Below are positions 31,004 through 38,587 of a DNA stretch of 43,852 bases, piece after piece (positions within the stretch are counted from its first letter, which is position 1; every line of letters begins with the position of its first letter). Location: IMG/VR virus record IMGVR_UViG_3300050821_012333, positions 1 through 43,852 of that record. The stretch is one strand, 5' to 3'. The notes under the pieces are model-generated. The model was not told where the DNA came from. It saw nothing but the letters and a program-made list of their open reading frames with translations, and did no database searches. This DNA is from a virus. Made by a program: the position numbers and the translations under genes.

Positions 31004-31719
31004 GCCGCGACCTGCTGATCAGTCTGCGGCCTGGGCGACACGCGCGCTTGCGTGCCTACCACCAGCGGCACGAAGTCCGGCGCAGGCGTCTTATAGAAAT
31101 TCACGCGCCCATCGATCTGGCCGCCGACCGTGTTGGCCACCGCAACGTTGATGCCCAGCGTCACGTCGTAGGTGTTGACGATAGCCATGAAGGTGAGGCC
31201 GCAGCCGTCAGGAAGGCGCACGTCGAGCACGACATCCTCGCCCGACCGATAGGCATCGCGCGCGCGTTCGAGCGCGACGTCGGCGCAGTCATAGAAGCCG
31301 GCGGCCGTCCATGTGCCGATGGCGGGCAGGCCGGCCACGATACGATGGGCGACGTCGCACAGCGTGGTGACGTCGATGGTGGCACCGGCCGGCTGATTGG
31401 CGGCGAAGGTCGAGCGGCACAACTCGAGGAAGGTGGGGACTTCGACGGTGCCGATCTGGATGTCGTTGGCCTCGCGCGTGGTGTCGCTGTCTTCCAGCGT
31501 GAGCGCGCCTGCCGCCACGGCCGAGACTTTGAACGGCATCGCCTCGATGCTGTTCCAGCCGGTGCTACGCGGCACGATGATGTCACCGACCACCGGGCTC
31601 GCGCCGGCCGCGACCGTGATCACGCACGGCTTGGCCTTGGTGGCGCTCACGATGTCGATAGGCGCGGGAGCGGTGCCATCGTCGATCATGATGATGGTGC
31701 CTTGAGACGAGATGCGCAT
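31000..31719 (-). CDS. Major tail tube protein
   Basis: A 239-residue protein, MRISSQGTIIMIDDGTAPAP..., GGAGG upstream. Residues 18-75 hold a KAKPCVITVAA...PRSTGW beta module, shared with the small protein at 72-362. The rest contains tube-like beta structure (EVPTFLELCRSTFAANQPAG, TWTAAGFYDCADVALERARD). It lies between the gp10-like gene and the G chaperone. This order supports the call. Confidence 0.82.
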   Translation of the reverse strand: MRISSQGTIIMIDDGTAPAPIDIVSATKAKPCVITVAAGASPVVGDIIVPRSTGWNSIEAMPFKVSAVAAGALTLEDSDTTREANDIQIGTVEVPTFLELCRSTFAANQPAGATIDVTTLCDVAHRIVAGLPAIGTWTAAGFYDCADVALERARDAYRSGEDVVLDVRLPDGCGLTFMAIVNTYDVTLGINVAVANTVGGQIDGRVNFYKTPAPDFVPLVVGTQARVSPRPQTDQQVAA

Positions 31720-31730
31720 GACGGGTCCTC

Positions 31731-32339
31731 CTAGCGTTTAGGCATGGCGCTCACCGCCGCGTCGATGAGCTTGCTGATGGTTTCGCGGCAAGTGTTGATG
31801 GCGTCGGCGGCCTTGGAGTTGAACGTCGGCTCCAGCCAGGGCATCGGCTTGATGCCGCCGCGTGAAGGTGCTGCTTCCCAGAGCGCGCGAGCGCGGGCTG
31901 AGCGCGTGCCCGGCCGCAGGCTTTTCTTTGTCGCCTTGGGCGTGCGCACTGACTTGCGCGCGTGGGTGCCGCGTTCGAGGAACAGCCACCAATAGGCCGT
32001 CTGCCGGATGTCGACCTTTTTGCGCGTGCGCGACCGGCGCTTGCGCACCAGCGCCTTGAACGGCGTTTCAGCGCCGAAAATGTTTTGCGGATATTCGACG
32101 ACGTAAGCCTTCAACTCGTTGGCCGTGGGCTCGTGCTGGACGGCGACCGATAGCCCTTCGCGGATCGCGCCCGTGATGCGCTTGAAGCCGGTGGTGTAGG
32201 TCGCCGCCCGCATCGGCTGAGCGATTGCCCAGGCGGCTTCGCGCAGCGCCTTGCCGGCCAACTCGCGGCGCAGATCGGTGTCGAGCTTTTTCATGTTGGC
32301 GAGGCATTCCCGCAGCCCCGCGACTTCGATGCCGGCCAT
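31731..32339 (-). CDS. HK97 gp10-like head-tail joining protein
   Basis: A 202-residue protein, MAGIEVAGLRECLANMKKLDTD..., with the gp10-like N-terminus, central SRTRKKVDIRQTAYWWLFLERG with the typical LERGT box, and a C-terminus WLEPTFNSKAADAI. In HK97 this protein joins head to tail. A basic insert (ARKSVRTPKATKKSLRPG) follows the LERGT box. Confidence 0.82.
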   Translation of the reverse strand: MAGIEVAGLRECLANMKKLDTDLRRELAGKALREAAWAIAQPMRAATYTTGFKRITGAIREGLSVAVQHEPTANELKAYVVEYPQNIFGAETPFKALVRKRRSRTRKKVDIRQTAYWWLFLERGTHARKSVRTPKATKKSLRPGTRSARARALWEAAPSRGGIKPMPWLEPTFNSKAADAINTCRETISKLIDAAVSAMPKR

Positions 32340-32342
32340 GAC

Positions 32343-32819
32343 CTATGGCCCCGGCAACGGCGGCGGCGGCGCGTCAGGGAAGCCCTGCCAGTCACCGTAG
32401 CCCGGCCCACTGGCGTCGCGCCGCGTCTGGAACGTGTAACGGGCGGTGAGCGAGACCTGCCACCACTCGCCCATCGACGCGGGGTCCATGTCGTGCGGGC
32501 CATCGACCTGCAGGATCAGCAGCCCGCCGTAGCGATAGCCGTGAAAGGCGGTGCGCACATAGTCGATGGCCTGATCGAGCGCCGCCGGCCCTTTGCCTGA
32601 GCGGGTGAACAGGCCGATCAGGAACGTGCCGGTCTCTTCGACCCACGGCTGACTGCCGAGCGTGACGTCGGTGCGCTGCTCGGGCTGCAGCACCACCGCC
32701 GCCCACGGATCGGGCGCGGCGTTGACGTCCATCGGGTTGTTGACGGCTTCGAGGTAGGTCGCCACCGCCGCCGGGATCGCCGCCTGCCAGCGCGCGAGGA
32801 AGACGTCGAGCGGCGTCAC
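32343..32819 (-). CDS. Tail terminator-like protein
   Basis: A 158-residue protein from GTG 32819 (GTGA overlap); GGAGG lies upstream. It contains PLDVFLARWQAAIPAAVATY, TGTFLIGLFTRSGKGP and the strand WWQVSLTARYTFQT, as in tail terminator (gpU-like) proteins. It is located directly before gp10-like and tail tube genes. The upstream extension to 32885 is not supported. The last 20 residues are Pro-rich. Confidence 0.65.
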   Translation of the reverse strand: MTPLDVFLARWQAAIPAAVATYLEAVNNPMDVNAAPDPWAAVVLQPEQRTDVTLGSQPWVEETGTFLIGLFTRSGKGPAALDQAIDYVRTAFHGYRYGGLLILQVDGPHDMDPASMGEWWQVSLTARYTFQTRRDASGPGYGDWQGFPDAPPPPLPGP

Positions 32820-33157
32820 TGCGTGCCTCCGCGCAGCAGCAGTTTGAAAAACACCGGCGCGTCGTCGTTGGGCGAGCCGCGCCATTCCTCGACGGCATAG
32901 GACATCGTCGCGGTGCGCAGCCGGTCATAACGCGCCGGCACAGGGCGCGCCGGGAAGAGCGTGCGGAACTGCTTGGCGTCGATGACGGCGGCGTTGTCCT
33001 GCTGCATGGCGCTGGCGAACAGATCTTCAGAGCGAACGCCGCGAATGAACGCCATGAGCGGGGCTGACGCGCCGCTGCTCGGCGCGTAGGTGGCCGGCCG
33101 CGCAAACAGCGTGAAGGCGTAGCGCAGCGCAGGCGCGGTGGAGTCGACGAGGTTCAT
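32816..33157 (-). CDS. Head closure / connector protein
   Basis: A 113-residue protein from ATG 33157 (ATGA overlap with the connector gene). It carries a beta-rich pattern (RTATMSYAVEEWRG) and YAFTLFARPATYAPSSG. Its size and location between the gp6-like connector and the terminator protein fit a head-completion (gp7/stopper-like) protein. No strong motif. Confidence 0.55.
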   Translation of the reverse strand: MNLVDSTAPALRYAFTLFARPATYAPSSGASAPLMAFIRGVRSEDLFASAMQQDNAAVIDAKQFRTLFPARPVPARYDRLRTATMSYAVEEWRGSPNDDAPVFFKLLLRGGTQ

Positions 33158-33948
33158 GGCACCACCACCGGGCGCGTGACCGGGATCAGCGGCGAGCCCA
33201 TCTGCACGCGGGCATCGACGTAGCTGTCGAGCAGCGTGATCCACGGGCCGAGCAGCGGATCGCCGCCGCCGCGCGCGCGTGAGGCGGCCTCGACGAACGC
33301 GCCGCCGGTGTCGAGATCGACTTCGCCGACGTCGACCACGTTGATGCGCGAGATGGAGCCGCCGCCAAAGCCGCCGCCGGCCTGCTGCGCGAGGCGCGCC
33401 TGCCACAAGGGCGCGATGATGTTGAGCAGCGCCTCGTACAGGTCGCCGGGGATCGTGGCCCAACCTGCGGTGTAGGTGATGGCGATCTGGCAGCGGCGAA
33501 GCTCGAAGCTCACGTCGTGCGACCAGGGCACGCCGTCGAGGCCGAAGAGCTTGCCGCTGGCCGGCTCGAACATCACCTTGGTGGCATCACCCGAGACTCC
33601 GGCGCGTGTCAGCGCGTCGATGCTCACCACCGGGCAGTAGCGCAGGAAGGGCGAGCCGATGGCCCAATGATCGATGATCGGCGGCACGACGCGGTTGGAG
33701 TGCTCAGCGATCAGGCTCCAGTCGTCGATAAACTGAGCGGGCGGCACCGGCAGCGCCCGGCAGCAATACTTCTCGAAGCGCGCCCACACGTTGTCGATGC
33801 GCCGCTGTAGCCACGCGTCGTTCGTCGTGTCGCTGGCCGGGATGTTGAGATCGTCCTTGATCATGTCGAGCAGGCCGGGCGGCGCGTCAGCGGCGGCCAC
33901 GGCTTGCCCTTCGGACACGACGAGGCGCGGCCCGTTTTCGTCGCTCAT
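33154..33948 (-). CDS. gp6-like head-tail connector (adaptor)
   Basis: A 264-residue protein. Residues 20-75 resemble connector N-termini (LLDMIKDDLNIPASDTTNDAW, LQRRIDNVWARFEKYCCRAL). Further on come AITYTAGWATIPGDLYEALL and IAPLWQARLAQQAGG, a typical gp6/gp15-type pattern. The adaptor joins the portal ring to the stopper protein. Confidence 0.75.
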   Translation of the reverse strand: MSDENGPRLVVSEGQAVAAADAPPGLLDMIKDDLNIPASDTTNDAWLQRRIDNVWARFEKYCCRALPVPPAQFIDDWSLIAEHSNRVVPPIIDHWAIGSPFLRYCPVVSIDALTRAGVSGDATKVMFEPASGKLFGLDGVPWSHDVSFELRRCQIAITYTAGWATIPGDLYEALLNIIAPLWQARLAQQAGGGFGGGSISRINVVDVGEVDLDTGGAFVEAASRARGGGDPLLGPWITLLDSYVDARVQMGSPLIPVTRPVVVP

Positions 33949-33960
33949 GGCGAGCCTCCC

Positions 33961-34623
33961 TTAGGCGGCTTTGGCTTTGATGTGCTTGGCGAGCGCTTCC
34001 TCGACGACGCTGAGCAGGCCCGGTCTGATCGAGCCCACGTCGCGCCCGTTCTCGGACAGCATGAGGCTCGCCTCGTCGAGCGCCCAGGTGAGCGTGCGCG
34101 CATACTTGCCGCCGACCTTCTCCCACACGCCCTCGGCCTCGGCGCTGGTCGGGTCGATGCCCATCGACATCTTCACCGCGGAGTGCTCGCCATAGCGAAA
34201 GACGCGGTCGCCTGGGAGGTAGTTGGTCTCGGCGTTCCAATAGCCGCGCACGATGGGCACGGCGATCTCGCGCTCGGTCTCGACCAGCCGGCCGTCGCTC
34301 AGCCGCGCCATGCAGACGAATTTGTGATCGTCGACCCAGCGCATGTCGAAGCCGGCGAGGCCGACGACCAGGGGAAGCCACGCGCCGTCGTCATCGCCGG
34401 GATGGCCATCGGTATCGCGGCGCGCATAGAAGATGCCGCCGTGAGCGCGCACCACCGAGCCCGCGCCGTGCTTGCCTTCGGTCCACACCGGCGGCGGCAC
34501 GAAGGGCGGCAGCGGCTTGGCCGCAATGGCGCGCTCGATCAGGGCTTCGAGATCACTGCGCAGCCGGGCGAAGTGCTCAGCCATGACGTCGGCGACCAGG
34601 GCGTCGATCTCTTCGCGCTTCAT
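33961..34623 (-). CDS. Structural protein with two ChtBD3-like segments
   Basis: A 220-residue protein, ATGA overlap with the portal stop. N-terminal 40 residues are helical (KREEIDALVADVMAEHFARLR). Two W/G/D-rich segments follow, at about residues 47-85 (VWTEGKHGAGSVVRAHGGIFY...) and 128-170 (YWNAETNYLPGDRVFRYGEHS...). These look like carbohydrate-binding (ChtBD3-like) modules, here in a head gene cluster. A decoration or head-fibre role is possible. The C-terminus is helical. Confidence 0.55.
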   Translation of the reverse strand: MKREEIDALVADVMAEHFARLRSDLEALIERAIAAKPLPPFVPPPVWTEGKHGAGSVVRAHGGIFYARRDTDGHPGDDDGAWLPLVVGLAGFDMRWVDDHKFVCMARLSDGRLVETEREIAVPIVRGYWNAETNYLPGDRVFRYGEHSAVKMSMGIDPTSAEAEGVWEKVGGKYARTLTWALDEASLMLSENGRDVGSIRPGLLSVVEEALAKHIKAKAA

Positions 34624-36053
34624 GCGGCCCTCCTCAGGCGATGGCGCACCAGCGCGCGCAGCCGCGCCGGGTCGGGCGCGCTCTCGGTGGTCGCGGGTGA
34701 TGGCGGCTGCTCAGGCGGCAGCGGCTCGGGCGCTGGGGTGTTGGGATCGGGATCGCCCTCGCCTGGGCCGGGGCCGACAGTCGATGCCGGGTCGGGCACC
34801 GCGTCGATGGGCACGTATTGCATCTGCACGCGCGGCACCTCGCCGCCGACCACAGGTTCGAGGCCCTCCTGGGCGCGCACCTCGTTGATCGATTGCCAGC
34901 CGGCATTGAGCGACTGCTGGTAAGCGGCAAAGCGGACATCGATCTCGGTGCGCAGCAGTTGCGTCAGGTCGAACTTGATTTCGTAGTCGATGGGGAACTG
35001 AAAGGCGCGCTCCAGCCGTTCCTCCAGCGCCTCGATGTGCCAAGCCAGGCAGCCGGTGAGATAGGCGCGCGCCAGTTGCTCGCTGTTGCGATAGGTGACT
35101 TTGGTGACATCGCCCAGCATGAACGTCGGCACGCGGAAGACGCGGGCGACGTCTTCGACGCTCCACCGGAGTTGCTCGATCAACTGCGCGTCCTGGGCGG
35201 TGATCGTAATCGGCTTCCAGTCGAGGCCGTTGGGCAGGATCGCGACCTTGCCGTATTCGCGGCCGCGATAGGCGATGTCCCATTCCTCCTTGGCCTTGCG
35301 CTTCTGCTCGTCGCCCAGGTTGATGGTCGACTGCAGCAGGCCCGAGGGCCGCGCCGAGTTGGCGAAGAACTGCTGGCTGTCCTGCAGGATTTTGATGCCG
35401 ACCGCGCTCGACGCGGCGGCGGCGAAGATCGGTGTGACGCCGATCAGCGGGAAGCCCGGCAGCAGCGGCAGGCGGTGATGGATCATGTCGCGCTCAGGCA
35501 CGATGGTGTTGGGCCTGATGCCGGCGAGGAAGTCTTCGCCGCACTCGTAAAACACCGTGCCATCGGTGGCGATCAGCGGCTTCACTCGGTAGGGGTTGAG
35601 CACATGAAGCTCGACGGTCTCGCCGCGCCCGTTGCGCTTGCCGGCGTAGCAGTAGGTGTTGCCCTGCAGGAGATAGGACTGCACGAACGCGTAGAGCAGG
35701 TCGGCGTGCGTCTGAAACTGGTTGGGCTCGCGGAACAGCGCGGCATAGTAGTCGCCGCGCTGGAGCGTGCGCGCGCCGGTCTTCTGGTCGACCTTGTAAA
35801 TTTGGATCGGCAGCTTGGAGACGTCGCTCGCGATGGTGTTCACGCAGGCATAGACCGCGCTGAAGGCCACCAACTCGAGATGCTGGTGCATGTGGTTGCG
35901 GTTCATCTGCCACGAGCCGGGCGGCCCGCGATCACCGTTGCCCCACCACTGCCCGCCGCCCGACGATGGCCACAGCCAATTGCCGACTGACTTCTGGAAG
36001 GCGGCCGGGAACATGCGCGCGGCGACGCGGGCGAGCAGGGCAGGCGCGGGCAT
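34620..36053 (-). CDS. HK97-type portal protein
   Basis: A 477-residue protein from ATG 36053, 2 nt after the upstream stop. It contains AVYACVNTIASDVSKLPIQIY, LLYAFVQSYLLQGNTYCY, PSGLLQSTINLGDEQKRKAKE, and VARVFRVPTFMLGD, all typical of HK97 portals. It forms the ring at the head vertex. The C-terminal 70 residues are Pro/Glu-rich. The longer frame from 36167 is not used. It is placed after the capsid gene rather than before the protease. Confidence 0.88.
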   Translation of the reverse strand: MPAPALLARVAARMFPAAFQKSVGNWLWPSSGGGQWWGNGDRGPPGSWQMNRNHMHQHLELVAFSAVYACVNTIASDVSKLPIQIYKVDQKTGARTLQRGDYYAALFREPNQFQTHADLLYAFVQSYLLQGNTYCYAGKRNGRGETVELHVLNPYRVKPLIATDGTVFYECGEDFLAGIRPNTIVPERDMIHHRLPLLPGFPLIGVTPIFAAAASSAVGIKILQDSQQFFANSARPSGLLQSTINLGDEQKRKAKEEWDIAYRGREYGKVAILPNGLDWKPITITAQDAQLIEQLRWSVEDVARVFRVPTFMLGDVTKVTYRNSEQLARAYLTGCLAWHIEALEERLERAFQFPIDYEIKFDLTQLLRTEIDVRFAAYQQSLNAGWQSINEVRAQEGLEPVVGGEVPRVQMQYVPIDAVPDPASTVGPGPGEGDPDPNTPAPEPLPPEQPPSPATTESAPDPARLRALVRHRLRRAA

Positions 36054-36055
36054 GA

Positions 36056-36238
36056 TCAGGCCGCCTGCTGCGCGCGCGGGCGCACGAAGTTGATGGCGAT
36101 CAACTCCGCTGCCTCGGCGGCGCTCATCCTGAGCACGGTGCCGACCGGCCGATATTCGCCGTCCCACCGCATCTTCGAGACGAGCACGACCTCGACCGAG
36201 TCGTCGGCTGGCGCGGACTTCGCCTTGCGCTTGTCCAT
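36056..36238 (-). CDS. Small protein before portal
   Basis: A 60-residue protein, MDKRKAKSAPADDSVEVVLVSKMR..., with ACGGAGG upstream. The DGEYRPVGTVLRMSAAEAAELIAINFV pattern occurs in small phage head proteins of unknown function. It starts right after the post-capsid terminator, so it is the first gene of the portal transcript. Confidence 0.6.
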   Translation of the reverse strand: MDKRKAKSAPADDSVEVVLVSKMRWDGEYRPVGTVLRMSAAEAAELIAINFVRPRAQQAA

Positions 36239-36252
36239 CAGAACCTCCGTCG

Positions 36253-36292
36253 AAAAAAATGCGCGCCCGCCGGTGGATGTCAGCGGGCGCGC
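36253..36292 (-). terminator. Intrinsic terminator after the capsid gene
   Basis: On the minus strand a perfect 10-bp stem (GCGCGCCCGC with GCGGGCGCGC; arms 36283-36292 and 36261-36270), one A, then TTTTTTT (36253-36259). It lies 53 nt after the capsid stop and 14 nt upstream of the next gene. It should limit transcription into the portal genes. Confidence 0.9.
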
Positions 36293-36345
36293 TCAGTGTT
36301 CGTCGTCCCCTGGGCGCTGGGCTGGAATGAGGGACGACGCCCTCG

Positions 36346-37764
36346 TTACGGGGCCGGGAAGCCGGTAATCTCGACGATCCCCTGAGCGCGGCGCATCAAC
36401 CAGTAGATGAAGCGCTCGGCCTTGATGCCCAGCAGGTTCTGCTGCCAGAACGAGACCAGCGGCGTCGCTGGCGTGGCCGGCGCGCTGTCCATCTGCACCG
36501 ACGCCTCCTGCGAGGTATCGATCAGCACTTCGCCGTCGTCAGCCACCATGAGCTCGCTCTGTTCGAGCAAGTCGATGGTTTGCGGCGGCACGTTGCCCGA
36601 GACGAGCACCGGGATGCCCATCAGGTTGCGGGTGAAGCCTTGCACCACGGCTTGCGTCGAGCCACCGCCCGGTTGGATGCCGCCCGTCGAGCCCATGCCC
36701 ATGCCAGGGAAGGCGAAGACGTCCTGCGCCGTCCGCAAGGTCGCGAGGAACATCGCCGCCGCCGGGTTCATGAGCCACACCGGGTTCGTCAGGTTGATGT
36801 TGGCGGTGCTCATGTAGAGCATCGCCGTAGCAAGGTCTGTCGTCACAGCCGCCACCGTCGAGCCGGTCGATGGCACCTTGTGCGCGGCGTTGGTGATCGA
36901 CGCCGGCCGCACGCCGGCAATCGCCGTCACGGTATCGAGCAGCAACTGCTGATCGATGAATTGCGCGATGGCCGCGAGCAGGTCGTCGCGCACCAGCATC
37001 TCGGCGGAGGGCGTCGAGAAGCGTGCCAACTCCTGGGTGATGACGACGATCACCGCCATCTTCGCCCACGGGATCGTCACCATATCGAACGCGTTGCTGC
37101 TCACCGGCTTGGACGCGCCTTCGCCCACCCAATTCGCGGTCGCGCCCGCCGTCTGGCGCGGGATTTTGATGTTGAACGGCACCGAGCGGTAGCCGCTCAA
37201 CTGCCCGAAGACCGTAAACGGGCGCAGCAGGGCGATGAATTCCGACGCCATGATCTGGTAGTTGACCAGCGGCGCGGCCCAGATCGGATCGGTGGTAGTG
37301 CCGGCCGCCACGGCCGCGCGCTGCAGCCAAGCCCCCGGATCGTTCGTGTTGCCGATGGCGACGGCGTGGCGAAGCACGTTCGTCACCTCGGGCGTCTCAT
37401 GCTCCCACCGCTTGGCGATCTCGGCCGCCTGCATGAGGTTGCCCTTGGACAGCGCCAGCGCGCCGACAAAGCGGGTGAACGCTTGGCCAGGGAACGGCTT
37501 AAAGGCGCGCTCGGGCTGCGGGTTGGGATTGAGCGGCGACGGCGCAGGCCGCGCGGTCTTGGCGATCATGGCCTCGGCGTCTTCGAGGCGCTTCATCTGC
37601 GCGTCGATGTCGTCGACCTCGGCCTTGTCCTTGTCGAACGCCTTTTGCTCGTCCTCGGTGAACAGCCGGTTCTCACCGGCCGCCAACTCCGACAACGCAG
37701 TCATGGCGTCGAGGTGCTTGTTCCTCTTCGCCTGCAGGCTGTCGATCTGTTTCCTAAGCGACAT
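36346..37764 (-). CDS. HK97-fold major capsid protein
   Basis: A 472-residue protein from the ATG at 37764 (GGAGGAAACC upstream). Residues 1-100 are the helical delta domain that acts as scaffold (LRKQIDSLQAKRNKHLDAM, EDEQKAFDKDKAEVDDID). The remainder has the HK97 fold pattern (SGYRSVPFNIKIPRQTAG, WAKMAVIVVITQELARFS, GIPVLVSGNVPP). The protease encoded upstream should remove the delta domain. It overlaps the protease end by 11 nt. Confidence 0.9.
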   Translation of the reverse strand: MSLRKQIDSLQAKRNKHLDAMTALSELAAGENRLFTEDEQKAFDKDKAEVDDIDAQMKRLEDAEAMIAKTARPAPSPLNPNPQPERAFKPFPGQAFTRFVGALALSKGNLMQAAEIAKRWEHETPEVTNVLRHAVAIGNTNDPGAWLQRAAVAAGTTTDPIWAAPLVNYQIMASEFIALLRPFTVFGQLSGYRSVPFNIKIPRQTAGATANWVGEGASKPVSSNAFDMVTIPWAKMAVIVVITQELARFSTPSAEMLVRDDLLAAIAQFIDQQLLLDTVTAIAGVRPASITNAAHKVPSTGSTVAAVTTDLATAMLYMSTANINLTNPVWLMNPAAAMFLATLRTAQDVFAFPGMGMGSTGGIQPGGGSTQAVVQGFTRNLMGIPVLVSGNVPPQTIDLLEQSELMVADDGEVLIDTSQEASVQMDSAPATPATPLVSFWQQNLLGIKAERFIYWLMRRAQGIVEITGFPAP

Positions 37765-38416
37765 GGTTTCCTCCATGACGGCGCGGCCGCAGCCGCGCGA
37801 TGGCGAGTTGATTGCGCCGGTGCTGAGCGGCGACGCGGGAAACTTCCCTCTCGTCGAAGATCAGCAGTCGGCGTTGCGTCGCTTCGCTGAGGTGAAGCGA
37901 GCGAGCGAGGGCGAGGGCCTGCGGGTTGGCAGGCACCGGCACCACGCTCAATTCGAGAAGCTCTTGCCCGACGAATTCGTAGCCGGTCGGCCACTTCTCA
38001 TGGTCGGGATCGTCAGGTGCCCAGATCATGTTGGGCTTGGCGGTCGGCAGGAAGCCCACCGACACCGCGCTCAGGAAGCCGCCCTTCAGCGCGCTATAGA
38101 CGTCGTCGGCGTCGGCGCTCTCGCCCTCAGGCCGGAACTTCACGCCGGCAATCAGGCGCGAGCCCTCGATGCGGATGTCGGGCACCTTGCCTATCGGCAC
38201 CGCGCTGGCGTCGTGGCCGTACAACAGCACCGGGTTGTTTCTGAAGTGCGAGAGGTCCCAGCCGCTCGCGCGGATGATGTCACCGTAACGGTCGACGCTC
38301 TCATCGCTGGCGACGAACGTCATCGTGCGGTCGCTGTTGTCGCCGACCGTGGCGGCCAGCGAGCCGTCGCGCGTGCGGCGCTCGCCGACCTTGGGGGCTT
38401 CGCGCTGCTGCGTCAT
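37754..38416 (-). CDS. HK97 prohead protease (U35)
   Basis: A 220-residue protein. H68 in LLYGHD, S119 in FLSAVSVGF and the acidic box ELLELSVVPVPANPQAL form the conserved features of U35 proteases. It cleaves the capsid delta domain during head maturation. The C-terminus has an Arg/His-rich tail. Starts in an ATGA overlap with the small basic gene. Confidence 0.9.
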   Translation of the reverse strand: MTQQREAPKVGERRTRDGSLAATVGDNSDRTMTFVASDESVDRYGDIIRASGWDLSHFRNNPVLLYGHDASAVPIGKVPDIRIEGSRLIAGVKFRPEGESADADDVYSALKGGFLSAVSVGFLPTAKPNMIWAPDDPDHEKWPTGYEFVGQELLELSVVPVPANPQALALARSLHLSEATQRRLLIFDEREVSRVAAQHRRNQLAIARLRPRRHGGNHVA

Positions 38417-38577
38417 GGCCTCTTCTCCCTCCGAGCCACCGTGTTGGCGGCGGGCTTGCTGCTCTTGACGGCGGCCGACACGACTTTGCCGGGCCGCTTG
38501 TGGATGCTGTTCGCGGGCATGTTCGAGGCGAGGCCCAGCCCCGCGCGCGGGCGGCTGCGGCCGGTCTTGGTCGGCAT
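38413..38577 (-). CDS. 54-aa basic protein between TerL and protease
   Basis: A 54-codon gene with GAGGAG at 9 nt before ATG 38577. The product (MPTKTGRSRPRAGLGLASN..., then HKRPGKVVSAAVKSSKPAAN) is basic and disordered, with no domain. It overlaps the protease start as ATGA, which supports translation. It takes the position where the portal gene would be expected. Unknown function. Confidence 0.6.
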   Translation of the reverse strand: MPTKTGRSRPRAGLGLASNMPANSIHKRPGKVVSAAVKSSKPAANTVARREKRP

Positions 38578-38587
38578 GGACTGCTCC

